The notes under the pieces: model-generated | What the model saw: only the letters and a program-made list of their open reading frames with translations | Told to the model about the DNA's origin: nothing | Databases searched by the model: none | Position numbers and translations under genes: made by a program | In this document: positions 1 to 10,600 of the stretch, piece by piece | Layout: each line of letters starts with the position of its first letter | How positions within the stretch are numbered: position 1 is the stretch's first letter | From: Spirogloea muscicola | Taxonomy: Eukaryota; Streptophyta; Zygnematophyceae; Spirogloeales; Spirogloeaceae | Assembly: GCA_009602725.1 (NCBI GenBank) | Contig: WELB01000057.1 | Location: 588,201-603,912 of the forward strand | Reading direction: 5' to 3' | DNA length: 15,712 nucleotides

Positions 1-1827
1 CACGCTATCATTGCCACGATCAACATAGACAGACTGAAGCCCCAAATATCTAGCTCCGGCACTGAAGAGGTACGTAATGCTGAAATGTTGACCTGATGAC
101 CGATCATCCATTGGGCTCTATGTACATGGGCTCACTTGCCATGAGCATAGTAGCCACCCTGTCTCCAAGAGGGAAGGGGTTGAGTATTCTGTTAAGCTCC
201 TCTGACCTTTTAAAATCTGCTGCCTTCTGAGCTCTGTATTCTTATTCAGGCATTAGTTTGTCAATCGTCTATCACTCTGAAGATATAGACTGACTTCTCA
301 GATCATCTCGGTTGTGGCACAGGGTCTAGCACAACTCCTGGAAACCGTGTCTGTGGATTCGCCAGCAACCTTAGCAACCGTGCTGAGCATGCACACGTGC
401 CGTGATGAGAGTTCTCTAAAGCTCCAGCTCAGGCAGGTCCTACCTTGCTTCCGAAGTGGCCTGGGAGCACTTCTCCTTCTCATTTCGGCTCTACTTTCAC
501 GGGGACTGGTAAGTAATACCTCTCAGAAACTGAGTCATAATTTAGCAGTGCTCGGTGTTGCTTTTGCCGCTTAAGCATGCCAAGTTGCTAATTAACCCCC
601 GCTAGCGCTGGAGCTTTGGGGACACACTGCAGTGATTTTGAGTAGACTGTAATTCATTCTGTGAGAGACAGGATGAGGTTCAAGCAGATCGAGATGATCC
701 AGAGCACCCTCTTGTGACTCATCCTTTTGGTCATGCATCCCAGGTCAATTCTCTTCCTCCCCGCTTCTTCTGCCTGCGCCGTGCTTTCCCCATAATCTTG
801 TGATAGTCGATATAGAAGCATACAAGCAGATCATTTATTGGGACGCTCCAACATTGTACAAAGTCAAGGTGCAGCTCCTCTTTATGGGCACCTATTGTTA
901 GTAAGGCTCTACTGTGGCAAGTTAACGCACTTGGATGCCTTAGGTCAGTCTGCTGCCAATTAAAGGTTGCTGTGATAGATCTGTGCTTTGACCTTGTGAG
1001 ACACTCTTCTGCTGCAGGAGATAGTCAACCTTTTGCTGTGCGGCGAAGCTGTGGCGAATGTCTTCGATGGCGACATGGAGCTTGAGGAAGGCATGCGACT
1101 GAAGGGTATCCCTTCTGACGTCGAGGTGGGCTTCCTGACCCTGCTGGAGTTTCTCAACTTCTGCAGGGTTGGGCAACATCTTAAATACCCCAGATGGCCG
1201 ATTTGGGTGGTCGGCAGCGAGTCCCACTACACTGTCCTCTTCGCACTCAGCACCAACGTGCAGGAGGAATCTGAGACTGAAACCCGTGCCACCAAGGTCA
1301 AGAGGCTCTTTGACGCGCACGACCAGAGCGGAGGGGGTGGCTTCATCAGTGCGGACGCCTGTGCTCAGCTGCTAGGCGAGATGAAGGTGGACATGCCCGA
1401 GGATATGAAGAAGGGCTTGGTTAGCAGCGAGGTTGTTGTTTGGAATGAGTTCTGGGGCGCCCTTTGCCAGCTAGAGACGAGCAAGGGGGGCTGCAAGGAT
1501 GCGAGCCAAACACCATCCACCTTCAGGCGCTTTGACATGTACCACTTCAACGGCATTGCAAAGACCTTTGCTGGCAATGGGGTGGATCAGAAGCCCAGGT
1601 TGACGAAGCTGCGGGTGGCAGTCCCCCCCAAGTGGACACAAGAGAATGCTGCCGTGATTCTTGATGCCAAAGCGGAAGAGCTGGGCATGAGCAGCGGTGG
1701 CACAGGAGAGGTTGAGTGGGAGGCTGGGAAGGAGGCTCCGCAGCACGCCCCCCTTGTGGACTGCATACGCACTCGCTGGCAGCGTGCAGTCTGCAGTTGG
1801 TCCGGAGACGCTCCCAGTATTGTGTAG
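1..1827 (+). CDS. MINDY3: MINDY-3 (FAM188A)-type ubiquitin chain-trimming deubiquitinase, 5'-truncated, four exons visible
   Basis: Exons read as <1-69, 302-508, 672-743 and 1018-1827 (stop TAG at 1825-1827), all phase 0 with GT...AG introns (donors gtacgt, gtaagt, gtcaat). An alternative acceptor at 322 would start exon 2 at 323. Seen: exon 3 ends HPFGHASQ, and exon 4 opens EIVNLLLCGEAVANVFDGD, then GFLTLLEFLNFCRVG and FPIW-like PRWPIWVVGSESHYTVLFA. The His at 1225-1227 sits where MINDY-3 has its catalytic His. A degenerate EF-hand-like stretch (FDAHDQSGGGGFIS, near 1309) and the C-terminal signature VDCIRTRWQRA...GDAPSIV follow. Known for the family: these cysteine proteases cleave K48-linked ubiquitin chains; the catalytic Cys lies in the N-terminal third, outside this window. 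Inferred: a functional gene, since no stop or frameshift is seen. Exon 1 (1-69) is the weakest call, based on an open frame and a good donor. Confidence 0.85.
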
Positions 1828-1959
1828 TCCAAGCGCATGGGACTGTGCAATCTGCCTTTCATGCGCAGTTGTGGTCATGTTGGAGTGTGCAGCGTGTGTT
1901 TCAGTTAGTGTCTTCGCATGATACTGTCCTAAGATATCCTTTAAGCTAGTGCCTTGGCA

Positions 1960-1964
1960 TGTAA
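1960..1964 (+). terminator. Possible poly(A) signal TGTAA for the MINDY-3 gene
   Basis: TGTAA lies 133 bases after the stop codon; a second TGTAA occurs at 2084-2088. TGTAA is the usual polyadenylation signal in many chlorophyte algae, so this fits the green-lineage reading. The pentamer is short and expected by chance about once per kilobase, so the call is weak. Confidence 0.25.
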
Positions 1965-2354
1965 CTGGCCTAACATATGCTCTAAGCTCGATTCATTTGC
2001 CACGTTCTCTTGTTACATGCCCTAAAGTCCTCCACATGAACCCATCTCCTGGCGGCAGCTGAGGCGGCAGCTCACCTTGCGGCTGTAATTTAACAAGCAG
2101 CCGTTGCAATCTGATGTAGCTAGCTGGATAAGTAACAGGGAGAAGAGCAAACTTTTTGAAGTAGTCCGATTAATATTCATTGCTGAAATTATGATGGCAC
2201 ACAGCAACTGCCCCAATATTAGAGCTTCTCCTCCTCGTGAGCTCTTTGGTAGCTTGACCCTTGGCTGCAGTCATTTTCACAACAGCTGCCGACTACTAAA
2301 GAGCTACTTATCATATTGGGCGCTTGACTTGTCTTCCTGGTTCACATCCTTGCT

Positions 2355-2374
2355 GGGCTGGCCTTCCACAGCCC
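2355..2374. repeat. Isolated copy of the GGGCTG...CAGCCC hairpin repeat
   Basis: GGGCTG at 2355-2360 pairs with CAGCCC at 2369-2374 around an 8-base loop. The same hairpin core recurs throughout 13180-15512 and at 3136-3154. Here the flanking boxes are largely unrecognisable, so this is either an old copy or only the core. Confidence 0.55.
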
Positions 2375-2994
2375 ATGTCCCTCACTTCCTTGTGTGGGGC
2401 TTGGGCCTTCGTGGTTTCGTGAGCTGGTCACACAACCTCTGTTCCCTTTAGAAAGCCGCTTCCGACTCTCAGGGGATGCTTTCCTTGAAAAACTGAGGGC
2501 AGGCCCCTGGCTATTGCTTCCTGGGAACTAGACAGAGACAGTCCAGTTGAAGGGGCAAGGGTTGTGGACGATTCAGCAAATCATGGCCCTGTCGGCTCTT
2601 TAAGCGCTACTGCGAACACCTTCCTTGCCAGCCCCATTGCTAGTCAAAGGAGCTCTTTCAGAAGGAGGCGGTAGCTGCTAGTCACCCTCCACAGTCCTCC
2701 TTACTCGTAGCTGGAAATTAGAACTTGTGCAACTCTGACGGAACTAGAGCATGTCAGGGACCATTGATATAATAGTATGGGAAATTAGCAGGTAGGGGAC
2801 TCGGTGACCATCTGACTCAGCCTAGTGGGCCGTGAGATCCTCCTTGTAGAAGGGGTGCCCCGGTACATCGGGCTTGATTCTCAGTTCTGGATCTGAGGCA
2901 CCGCTACTGATGCAGTTGCGGAGATGGAGGACATCAGGCCCATCACTATGGACGCCCAATGAATCTCATCACCATTGAACCATATATGTACTGG

Positions 2995-3513
2995 TCGTAC
3001 AATCTAGCGGAGGACCATGTACCTTGGTCCATGTGGTCGTCGCGAAGGCGTTCAAAGGCCCAGCGTCCACCTACATTGCTGGCCAGCAGTGGGTAGTGCA
3101 GAGCGAAACGAAAGAGCTCAGTAAACGAAGGCGGTGGCTGTGAGAGGCCAGCCCAGAAGGAGCAAAAAAGTCCTGAAAGGGCCGGAAGATGCAAAGCATG
3201 AATGATTGCAGAGCAAGAGAAGAGCACCACTTTGACAACCTCCGCTGTGACTACCTCCTACCAGCCGCAGTTGACATCTCTGATTCATATGCCCTCGTTA
3301 TCACACCTTGCTCCAGAACATTGCCAATCTAGAATATGCAATACGTGAGGATGTGCTTCTGTCCGAGATGAGCTTGCCGGCAGCATACTTGTCGTTCTTG
3401 CGTCGCCGCATGTCAGCCAGTCTGCAGCAAGGTCAGGCTCATGCTACACACCAGAAAGCCGGGCTCCGCTCTAGTTAATGGTACAAGGTCGTCAATCTGA
3501 GTTCGGTATTCAG
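2995..3513 (+). pseudogene. Decayed retroelement fragment, copy 1 (interrupted)
   Basis: This stretch aligns by eye along its length with 12170-12601 in the same orientation. Shared landmarks include CATTGCTGGCCA, CTCCTACCAGCCGCA, CAGGCTCATGCT and CACCAGAAAGC. Translation is broken by stops and frameshifts. In the better copy the reading resembles the region downstream of the reverse transcriptase of non-LTR retrotransposons (a run ending LQRAQAHALHQKAG). Copy 1 is interrupted by about 102 bp at 3105-3206. It is a relic with no intact coding capacity. The family assignment is from memory of such ORF ends and is tentative; the homology between the two copies is directly visible. Confidence 0.55.
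3097..3214 (+). mobile_element. Short hairpin element inserted in the retroelement relic, flanked by 8-bp direct repeats
   Basis: TGCAGAGC at 3097-3104 is repeated at 3207-3214. The uninterrupted relic near 12288-12295 has this octamer once, with the flanking sequence aligning on both sides. The 102 bp between the repeats (3105-3206) contain the hairpin GGCTG...CCAGCCC (3136-3154) and a diverged form of the box seen after the hairpin in the array at 13180-15512 (compare 15177-15250). The natural reading is insertion of a non-coding mobile element with target-site duplication. No terminal inverted repeat is obvious, and no coding frame is present, so mobility would depend on proteins encoded elsewhere. 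Confidence 0.6.
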
Positions 3514-3647
3514 GTATCGAGCAGCCACCTCTACGAGCTGACCAGTGGTTTCATGATGGCCCCACGCCTTGCACCTGCGTGCTGGCCGTGCTCTAGCTGC
3601 AGCCTCTGGCTTTCGTCAGGGGGATTGCTTTCCGGATGCTAGTCTTC

Positions 3648-3775
3648 GGATTTGCGGCTCCTCACGCGTGGTTACCAAGTGACTCATCCTACCGGGCAAG
3701 CTCTGAGTCAGCGCTTATGGCCCCTTCGGACCTCAAGTTTTCGGGCTGGCCCGCTGTGGGAGTGCCACTTTTCCT
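3648..3775 (+). repeat. Diverged repeat module, third copy of the 14209/14524 pair
   Basis: Order of shared blocks: GATTTGCGGCT, then a GGTTAC...AGTGA block, then GCGCTT(A)TGGCCCCTTC, then GGGCTGGC, then GGGAGTGCCACTT. The first blocks match 14209-14346 and 14524-14651; the last also matches 13644-13655. The hairpin's right arm is lost here. It ends about 140 bp upstream of the GC-rich island that probably carries the start of the Ca2+-ATPase gene. Confidence 0.5.
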
Positions 3776-3914
3776 CGTTCCTGAGCGGGTCGGCATAGCA
3801 GCAGGTGGTTGGTCTCCATCTGAAGATGTGCCTGCCCTGGGTAATTACTTGGCCAGTCTGGCCCTCCATCGCCCCACTGTTTTGTATCGCCACACACTTT
3901 TCCTTGTCCAACCA

Positions 3915-3982
3915 GCGCAGTCGAGCCCGGCAAGGCCGGGCCTCGCAGCGCGCGCTCGTGCGCCCCCACCCGCGCGGCGGCC
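3915..3982 (+). promoter_or_regulatory. GC-rich island, candidate promoter/5' UTR of the Ca2+-ATPase gene
   Basis: From about 3915 to 4090 the sequence turns sharply GC- and CpG-rich (CGCGCGCTCG, CGCGCGGCGG) against an AT-balanced background. It ends in a favourable start context, GGCGGCCATGGCG. No TATA box or other discrete motif is evident. A promoter role is inferred from composition and position only. Confidence 0.35.
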
Positions 3983-4081
3983 ATGGCGCCGCCGGACGGC
4001 TCCTCCAGCAGCATGCTCCAGAGCGGCGAGTCCGCGTCGCAGCGCGTCGGCTTCCTGGGGGCGCTCCTCAGCAGGCTCGAG
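3983..4081 (+). CDS. Candidate first coding exon (ATG) of the Ca2+-ATPase gene
   Basis: ATG at 3983 in strong context opens 33 codons (MAPPDGSSSSMLQSGESASQ..., rich in Ser and hydrophilic residues) and runs to a CTCGAG/GTGCGG donor, phase 0. This phase fits direct splicing to the phase-0 exon at 4657, giving a short Ser-rich leader before the calmodulin-binding segment, a usual layout in plant ACA8/ACA10-like pumps. It could instead be the first exon of a separate small gene, because a second exon-like stretch follows at 4150-4211. A transcript would settle it. Confidence 0.4.
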
Positions 4082-4149
4082 GTGCGGGGCCTGCCTTCAC
4101 TGCACTGGCCGGAGTGGCGAGCAGACTCGGTCGCTCGCTTTTGCGCGAG

Positions 4150-4211
4150 GCCTTGGCAGCCATTGAGTACCACGTTAGCAGGCATAACTTGGACGATGAA
4201 GCTAGCGTCAG
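4150..4211 (+). other. Possible second exon following the 3983 exon
   Basis: After an AG at 4148-4149 the frame from 3983-4081 can continue as ALAAIEYHVSRHNLDDEASV, ending in phase 2 before GTGCCT. The peptide looks protein-like and helical. However, its phase does not match the exon at 4657. It would need the poor acceptor at 4610, which adds 15 unconvincing residues, or an unseen exon. It may be an alternative exon, part of another gene, or chance. Confidence 0.25.
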
Positions 4212-4324
4212 GTGCCTCGGTCGTCAGCTCGTCTATCATCACCTGGGAGGTACAGGGGCTTGAATGTGTCTGTTTTGAAGGAAGAGCTGCAAATGAGAGG
4301 TGCCAAGAGGTCGACGACAGTAGC

Positions 4325-4420
4325 GGGTTGCAGCGGTCTGCAGACTGTAACAAAAGCAGAGTTTGATGTTGGATAGTACTGGGCTGCAGCAGTCTGCAGG
4401 CTGTGATAAAAGCAGGGTCT
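4325..4420 (+). repeat. Imperfect direct duplication, 40-bp units 56 bp apart
   Basis: Unit 1 at 4325-4364 and unit 2 at 4381-4420 share GCAGC(G/A)GTCTGCAG and CTGT(A/G)A(C/T)AAAAGCAG with about eight differences. The duplication lies between the candidate first exon and the calmodulin-binding exon, so it is probably intronic. Confidence 0.5.
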
Positions 4421-4656
4421 GGCCAATGGCATTTTGGCACAGCAGACTTGCAGTCAGCCTTCATGGGGGCGCCTTTGTCAAAGATGGGAGGCAGCCTTGG
4501 TCTGGCTGAAGAAAACCTTTAAGCGTCTCTTTCTCAGATATAGGTCCGCAAAAGCAATTTCTCATGCAGCCAGCACTATGCACACCATGCACACTCTGAG
4601 CTAGTCCTAGCTTGCCTGCGACCTTACACATTGTTACTGCAATACATTGTGTCCAG

Positions 4657-7600
4657 CCAAGTGGAGAAGACGAAGAGTCCTTAAATAAATGGCGTCAGGC
4701 TTCTTTGGTACTAAACTCAGCAAGAAGATTTCGCTATACAGCTGGCGGTCGTGATGAGGTATTGCATTGCTTGCCTGCGACCGCATTGTGTTTCCCGCCT
4801 CGAGCAGAGACAGAGTAGTGAATCCTGGATGACGTGGAATAAGGAAGGAAGTTGCTTGGCAGGAGCTTGTCATTTGCTGTTTGATGTCATGGCAGTACGG
4901 TCGCAATACTGTGCCAATGTACATCCCAAGAGGGATGTAGAAATGGAGTAGGAACGATGAATCAGTTGACTTGCAGGGGGCACCTTCAGCTTACAGCATG
5001 TGTGTGTTTATAAGCTTGTTTTCTGTTGTCTGTTACGTCTATAATTTGCTGCTTGGCAGCAGCGCTTCAAAGTGGGGAGTCTTGCCCTTCGGGCGGCAAT
5101 GAAGTTCAAGAAAGGTGGTGATACTGCATGTCAACGCCTATACCAGCTCCTGTGAATGTAGATGAGATGGACTTGTTAGGATCACTCCTAGCTCTGTAAG
5201 CATATCAGGGACTGTGCAGTCTCTTGTCACAGTCTGGTTTGACTTCAAATATTGCAGTCGCTGTGTCAGCGCCACTCTAGTTGTTTCCTACCAATTCCAT
5301 AAGTCAAATTGTATGTACTACCAAAGGAAACAATTCTACCATTTCTCAAGCTCTTCATGAGAAGGTTTTCCTTTAAATGCATGCCAGCAGGTACACTAGG
5401 TTGTCCATATTGTTATGCTTCCATGTACCTTCAGTTGTAGAGTTCTGACTTATTCTGCTTTCCATTCAGCTGCTGGCATCTCCACTGTGTCGGGAGCAGC
5501 TACTGCTGATGCAAAGAAGCAGGGATTTGAATTTGGTGCTGAGCAGCTGTCAGAACTTCTGACGAAGAACGATACACAATACCTAAGTGAGATGGGAGGT
5601 CCTGAAGGTATCTGCAGGTCTGCGGCCAGAGCCAACTGAAGCAATTCTTAATGGGCGAGCTGGCTACATTTCATTCAATGCTGTCAGGAGAGATTAGACG
5701 TGTACTGACAAGCAATCTGGCCTGGCTGTGACAAGGGGTTTACAAGTCGATACAAAGTCTGGCATCAGTGGCAGCAAGGATGACATTCAGCTGCGGCAAG
5801 ACGTATTTGGAACCAACACTTTCCCTGAGAAGCAGCAGAAGAGCTTCCTGGGCTTTGTCTGGGATGCAATGCAGGTTGGACATTTTCTTGCTATTTCCTG
5901 TGAGTCAGCAGGGAGAAATTTGCAAGTATGATTTGCAGTGTACTCCTCCTGATGAATGCAATCAGACCGCCATCATTACTAACGACCATGGTCACCTAGA
6001 ACTTTTCCTTGCAGAAGTGCTCTGCCCAATTGTTCATGCCATTACCAAGTAGTGAACATTGTTCTGTTCTGTGTTGCCTAGCTGGATCAATCCTACAAGA
6101 TATAGCTGTTTCAAGCTTGAATTCTTATTATTTGCTGCAAATTTGACTGGATCTCTCTGTGCAGGATGTGACACTCCTGATCTTGGCAGTATGTGCTGTC
6201 ACTTCTCTAGCTGTTGGCATACCCACTGAGGGATGGCAAGAGGGGTGGTATGATGGTGCTGGCATTGGCTTCAGCGTTGCCATTGTTGTGCTCGTCACAG
6301 CTGTTAGCGACTATCAGCAATCCCTCCAGGTTAGCATGCTGCAATAGAGAAGCAAGTTGCCTGTGAACTCATTGTGCAAGTTACAAGTTACAGCCCATAG
6401 ACCACATGACCAGCGGAGGCAAATTTTGGGCTGACCCAGTGACCAGTCATCATGCTGATTTCTTGTATAAGTACTCAGACAGTCATCATGTTGATTTCTT
6501 GTATAAGTACTCAGAAATCAGATAAGATTGACTCAATGTGAGCACATTGCCTGTGCCAAGGTTTGCTCTTACAAGCTGCCCACAGCTGGATGACCAAAAT
6601 CCTTGTTTCTGAGCAGTTCAGTTGCTTGTCTGCATGTCTAGTTCCGAGAGCTCGAAAATGAAAAGAAGAAGATATTCGTCCAGACTCAAAGGAAGGGAAG
6701 GCGCCAGAAAGTACTCATCTTTGACCTGGTAGTGGGCGATGTTGTCCACCTTAGCATCGGCGACCAAGTTCCTGGAGACGGCATCTATTTGAAAGGTCAA
6801 ACCATTCCCAATGCTTCTACTTCATATGGATAAGTAAGACTGAAAGAAGGGAATGTTATACAGTGTCAGATGCCAATCCAGGTGCTTCTGGAGCAAGGCA
6901 AGTGGAGGATTGGCAGCTGCAAGAGTGGATGGTAGCAGTATGTTAATGATTTTGACAGCCACGGCATCTGCCTTCGCAGGTTACAACCTCACAATCGACG
7001 AGTCCAGCATGACTGGAGAAAGTGATCCCCAGCACAAAGATGAAGATAATCCCTTCTTACTTTCTGGCACCAAGGTTCAAGATGGTTCTGCCGATATGGT
7101 CCTCACGGGCGTCGGAATGAACACGGAGTGGGGTCATCTCATGGCCTCCCTCTCGGAAGGAGGTGAAGAAGAGACTCCTCTTCAGGTATTTGCTGTGAAC
7201 GACTTGGAGCAATTCCTGCAAGCTTGACACCTCCCCTGTTGATGTCAAGTCCGATACTGCTAAGGTTAATCAGCACTTGCATGTTGCAGCAGAGAGGGAC
7301 CGAGTTGCAGAAGTCCGTCTAATGAACAGGCTTCCCCCCAACTTTTATTACTGGTTGACAGGTGCGCCTCAGTGGCGTAGCAACACTAGTGGGCCGTTTG
7401 GGCCTTGGTGTTGCTCTGCTTGTCTTTCTGGTCTTGCTGACCAGATTCTTTATTAGCAAAGATTCCTGGACGACTTGGACCGGAGAGGAGGTTATTAAGG
7501 TGCGCTATGTGGTGCTTGCTCAAGGCCTTGTTGCTAGTGCTACAGAATTTGGTATAACAGACAGTCCTGACAACACACAAAGCATCTGAAGGGGGAAAGC

Positions 7601-10600
7601 AAGATGCTCCTGACTGTCAGCTGTTTCCATGATTGTCTAATTGTGACTAAAATATGATACGCACATATTCATTGGGAGCTCTCTCTGTGGCAAACAGATT
7701 GTGAGGTACTTCGCCATCGCTGTGACCATCATTGTTGTTGCAGTACCAGAGGGGCTGCCCTTGGCTGTGACGTTGACTCTGGCCTATGCCATGAAGCGTA
7801 TGATGCGCGACATGGCACTAGTCCGCAAGCTTGCAGCTTGCGAGACCATGGGAAGTGCGACCACCATCTGCTCTGATAAGACTGGCACTCTCACCACCAA
7901 CAAAATGACTGTGGTCAAGCTCTGGGCATTTGGATGCTTACAGGAGAAGGACCAGCTCAAGCAGGTGAGCCTTTGAGCTGCAAAGACATTGTACAGTCAC
8001 ACTTTTCCAGCCTCAAGAGAAATTTGTATTTTCATCAATTTTCTTTTCCTTCTCGCAGGGCATTGATGCAGTGGCCAAGGACAACTTGTTGGAGCACATT
8101 TTCACGAATACCAGTGGGGACATCGCGGAAGAAGATGGAAAGGTTGACGTCTTAGGGACTCCTACTGAGTCTGCTGTCCTCCGGCTGGGCCTGGAGCTTA
8201 ATGGAGATTTCAAGGAGGTCAGGGAGAAATTTCAAGTCGTGCATGAGGAACCTTTCAGCTCTGCCAAGAAGCGTATGGCGGTGGTGGTTAAGCTCCCAGA
8301 TGGAAATCATCGGGTTCACTGGAAGGGGGCCGCGGAGATTGTTCTCGGGCAGTGCAAGTCCGCAGCCACACAGGATGGAAGTCCGTCAACCATTGATGCT
8401 GCAAAGCGTGAGGAGCTGGATGGCGTCATCCAGCAGTTTGCAGACCAGTCTCTGCGAGCTCTTTGCCTTGCTACTAGGGACTTGGCTTCCAAGGAAGTCC
8501 CTAAGGATGGTAACTGGAAAGATGTTGCCATTCCAGACAGTGACCTTACAGCCCTTGCAATTGTTGGTATCAAAGATCCCATGAGAGAAGGCGTTAAGCA
8601 CAGTGTGGAGGTATGTGTCGATCTTTGGCAGAATGGTGCTGTAATGTCATGCGACAGCTAGGTCTGCTACATGTTCTCGTAAAGTCTCAAGAGTTGCTAC
8701 TTTGTTGGAGTCGTCTCTCTGCATGAAGTGGGGCACAAATGAGTAACGTGGCACTAGCAGCCAATCTATTGACCCAGACTTTGGTCTCTTCAATGGACCA
8801 GCTTTGCAAGTCGGCTGGCATCAAAGTGCGTATGGTGACTGGGGACAATCTGAGCACTGCAAAAGCCATTGCCCGAGAATGTGGTATTCTTTTTGACAAT
8901 GGTGTCGCAATAGAAGGTCCTGTATTTCGCAAACTCTCGCAGGAGGAGATGCGCGAGGTTATACCAAAGTTGCAGGTAATAGAGTGTGGTTAGCAGGCTG
9001 CATTTGCAAGCGCCTCACTGCATGACCCCGCCTTGACAAGTATGTGCAGGTCCTGCAAAAGAACAGTAATGTGCTTATGACATTCTTGTGGAGGTCAAAT
9101 GCCTATCTGTCAAAGCCAGAGGCAACATGCTGTTCTTCATTGGGACTTCTAAAGTTGCAGTGTACACTCTTACATTGTTGTTATGTAGGTCATGGCAAGG
9201 GCCCATCCTTCAGATAAGATCACTTTGGTCAAGGAGCTGCGCGCCATGGGTCAGGTTGTTGCTGTGACAGGAGATGGGACTAATGATGCGCCTGCCTTGC
9301 ATGAGGCTGACATTGGGCTTGCCATGGGCATTGCAGGCACTGAGGTATGTTGGAAGACCATGTGAGAAGGTGCCTTGAGTATGCTGTCAACAGCCATGAA
9401 AAGAACACATGTGTGCTAAAGTTGGTACACGTATCTACATTGATCTGAAGGTTTTCATGTCTATCAAAACAGGTGGCCAAGGAGAGTGCAGATATTATCA
9501 TCATGGATGATAATTTTGCAACAATCGTTAATGTTGCTAAATGGGGTCGCTCAGTGTACACCAATATTCAGAAGTTTGTACAGTTTCAGCTGACTGTAAA
9601 TATTGTGGCTCTTGTCATCAACTTTGTTTCTGCCTGTATCACAGGTAGTTGCACGCCAGATGCCTATGGCACTTCCTCCCTGACCACGTTGCTTCTGCTA
9701 GAGTCCTCTTCTCGAGTTCTTTAGAGACCTTGTCTAGCTTGCTCGCCCTTTGCTCAACAATGTTGGTGCTCACCCTCACACGGCCGCTTGTTACCATGAT
9801 ACTGCAATTAGCTCATAGCTTTGACACCCTTGATGCAGAGCACATCTTCTGTCATATGTGCAGGCGAAGCCCCTCTGACTGCTGTGCAGCTTCTGTGGGT
9901 CAATCTTATTATGGACACTTTGGGAGCGCTAGCACTTGCCACCGAGCCCCCCAATGACACACTGATGACCAAACCACCAGTGGGGCGGGTAGGCGCATTC
10001 ATTAGCCCAATCATGTGGCGGAACATCTTCGGGCAGGCCATCTACCAGCTTGCTGTTCTTGGCGTAATGCAGATTTTTGGTGCTAGAATTCTTGGCTTTC
10101 ATGGGGAAGACAGGGAGGTGCGACTAAACACAATGATTTTCAACAGTTTTGTGTTCTGCCAGGTACTGTGCCATTTCAGCAGCTTTGAATGCATCTAGAG
10201 ACTGCTTCGCGAACTGACGAATCATGATTTCCGACTTGCACATGTCTCCAAGTGCTTCTGGCAGTATCTAGCAAAGCAGCTGCATGCCACCCACTCCAAA
10301 GTACTGGTGACCATGCGAGGCTTCATCAAGTCGGAGAACGATGTGCTGCTAGCTGGTGCGTCTTCTGGAGAAGGGCATGCTACTGATAAGAGAGCACCAA
10401 GTGTGTGCATCTTTGCAGGTTTTCAATGAGATCAACTCAAGACAGATGGAGAGGATCAATGTCCTAAGTGGATTCTTCACGAATGTCGTGTTCCTTGGGG
10501 TCATCTTCTTCACCGTCATCTTCCAGTTTGTGCTCGTACAGTACTTAGGCAAATTTGCGAGCACAGTGCCACTGAGTGTGAGAGAGTGGGCCATCTGTGT

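Larger units (their letters stand above)
1828..2994. other. 3' flank of the MINDY-3 gene; no gene recognised
   Basis: This stretch begins with the likely 3' untranslated region. It holds open frames up to 115 codons (for example 2104-2451 on +), but they lack recognisable motifs, splice support or conserved composition. One copy of the hairpin repeat lies at 2355-2374. Nothing else could be assigned. Confidence 0.5.

Noticed and set aside
2104-2451. Open frame of 115 codons on the plus strand
   Set aside because: It has no motifs, overlaps a hairpin repeat copy, and has no upstream exon or start context.
3636-4166. Open frame of 176 codons on the plus strand
   Set aside because: It begins in the diverged repeat module and ends in Ala/Arg-rich low complexity from the GC island. 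The competing frame from ATG 3983 has a better start context and a usable donor.
3733-4464. Open frame of 243 codons on the minus strand
   Set aside because: It lies antisense to the GC island, the candidate first exon and a repeat module. It has no recognisable domain and is explained by composition.
4689-4750. ATG at 4689 as the start of the Ca2+-ATPase
   Set aside because: It reads [13 protein letters not shown] in a different frame from [18 protein letters not shown], which clearly matches ACA pumps and fits the phase of the downstream exons. Joining 4689-4707 to exon 5470 is possible in phase but would discard the calmodulin exon.
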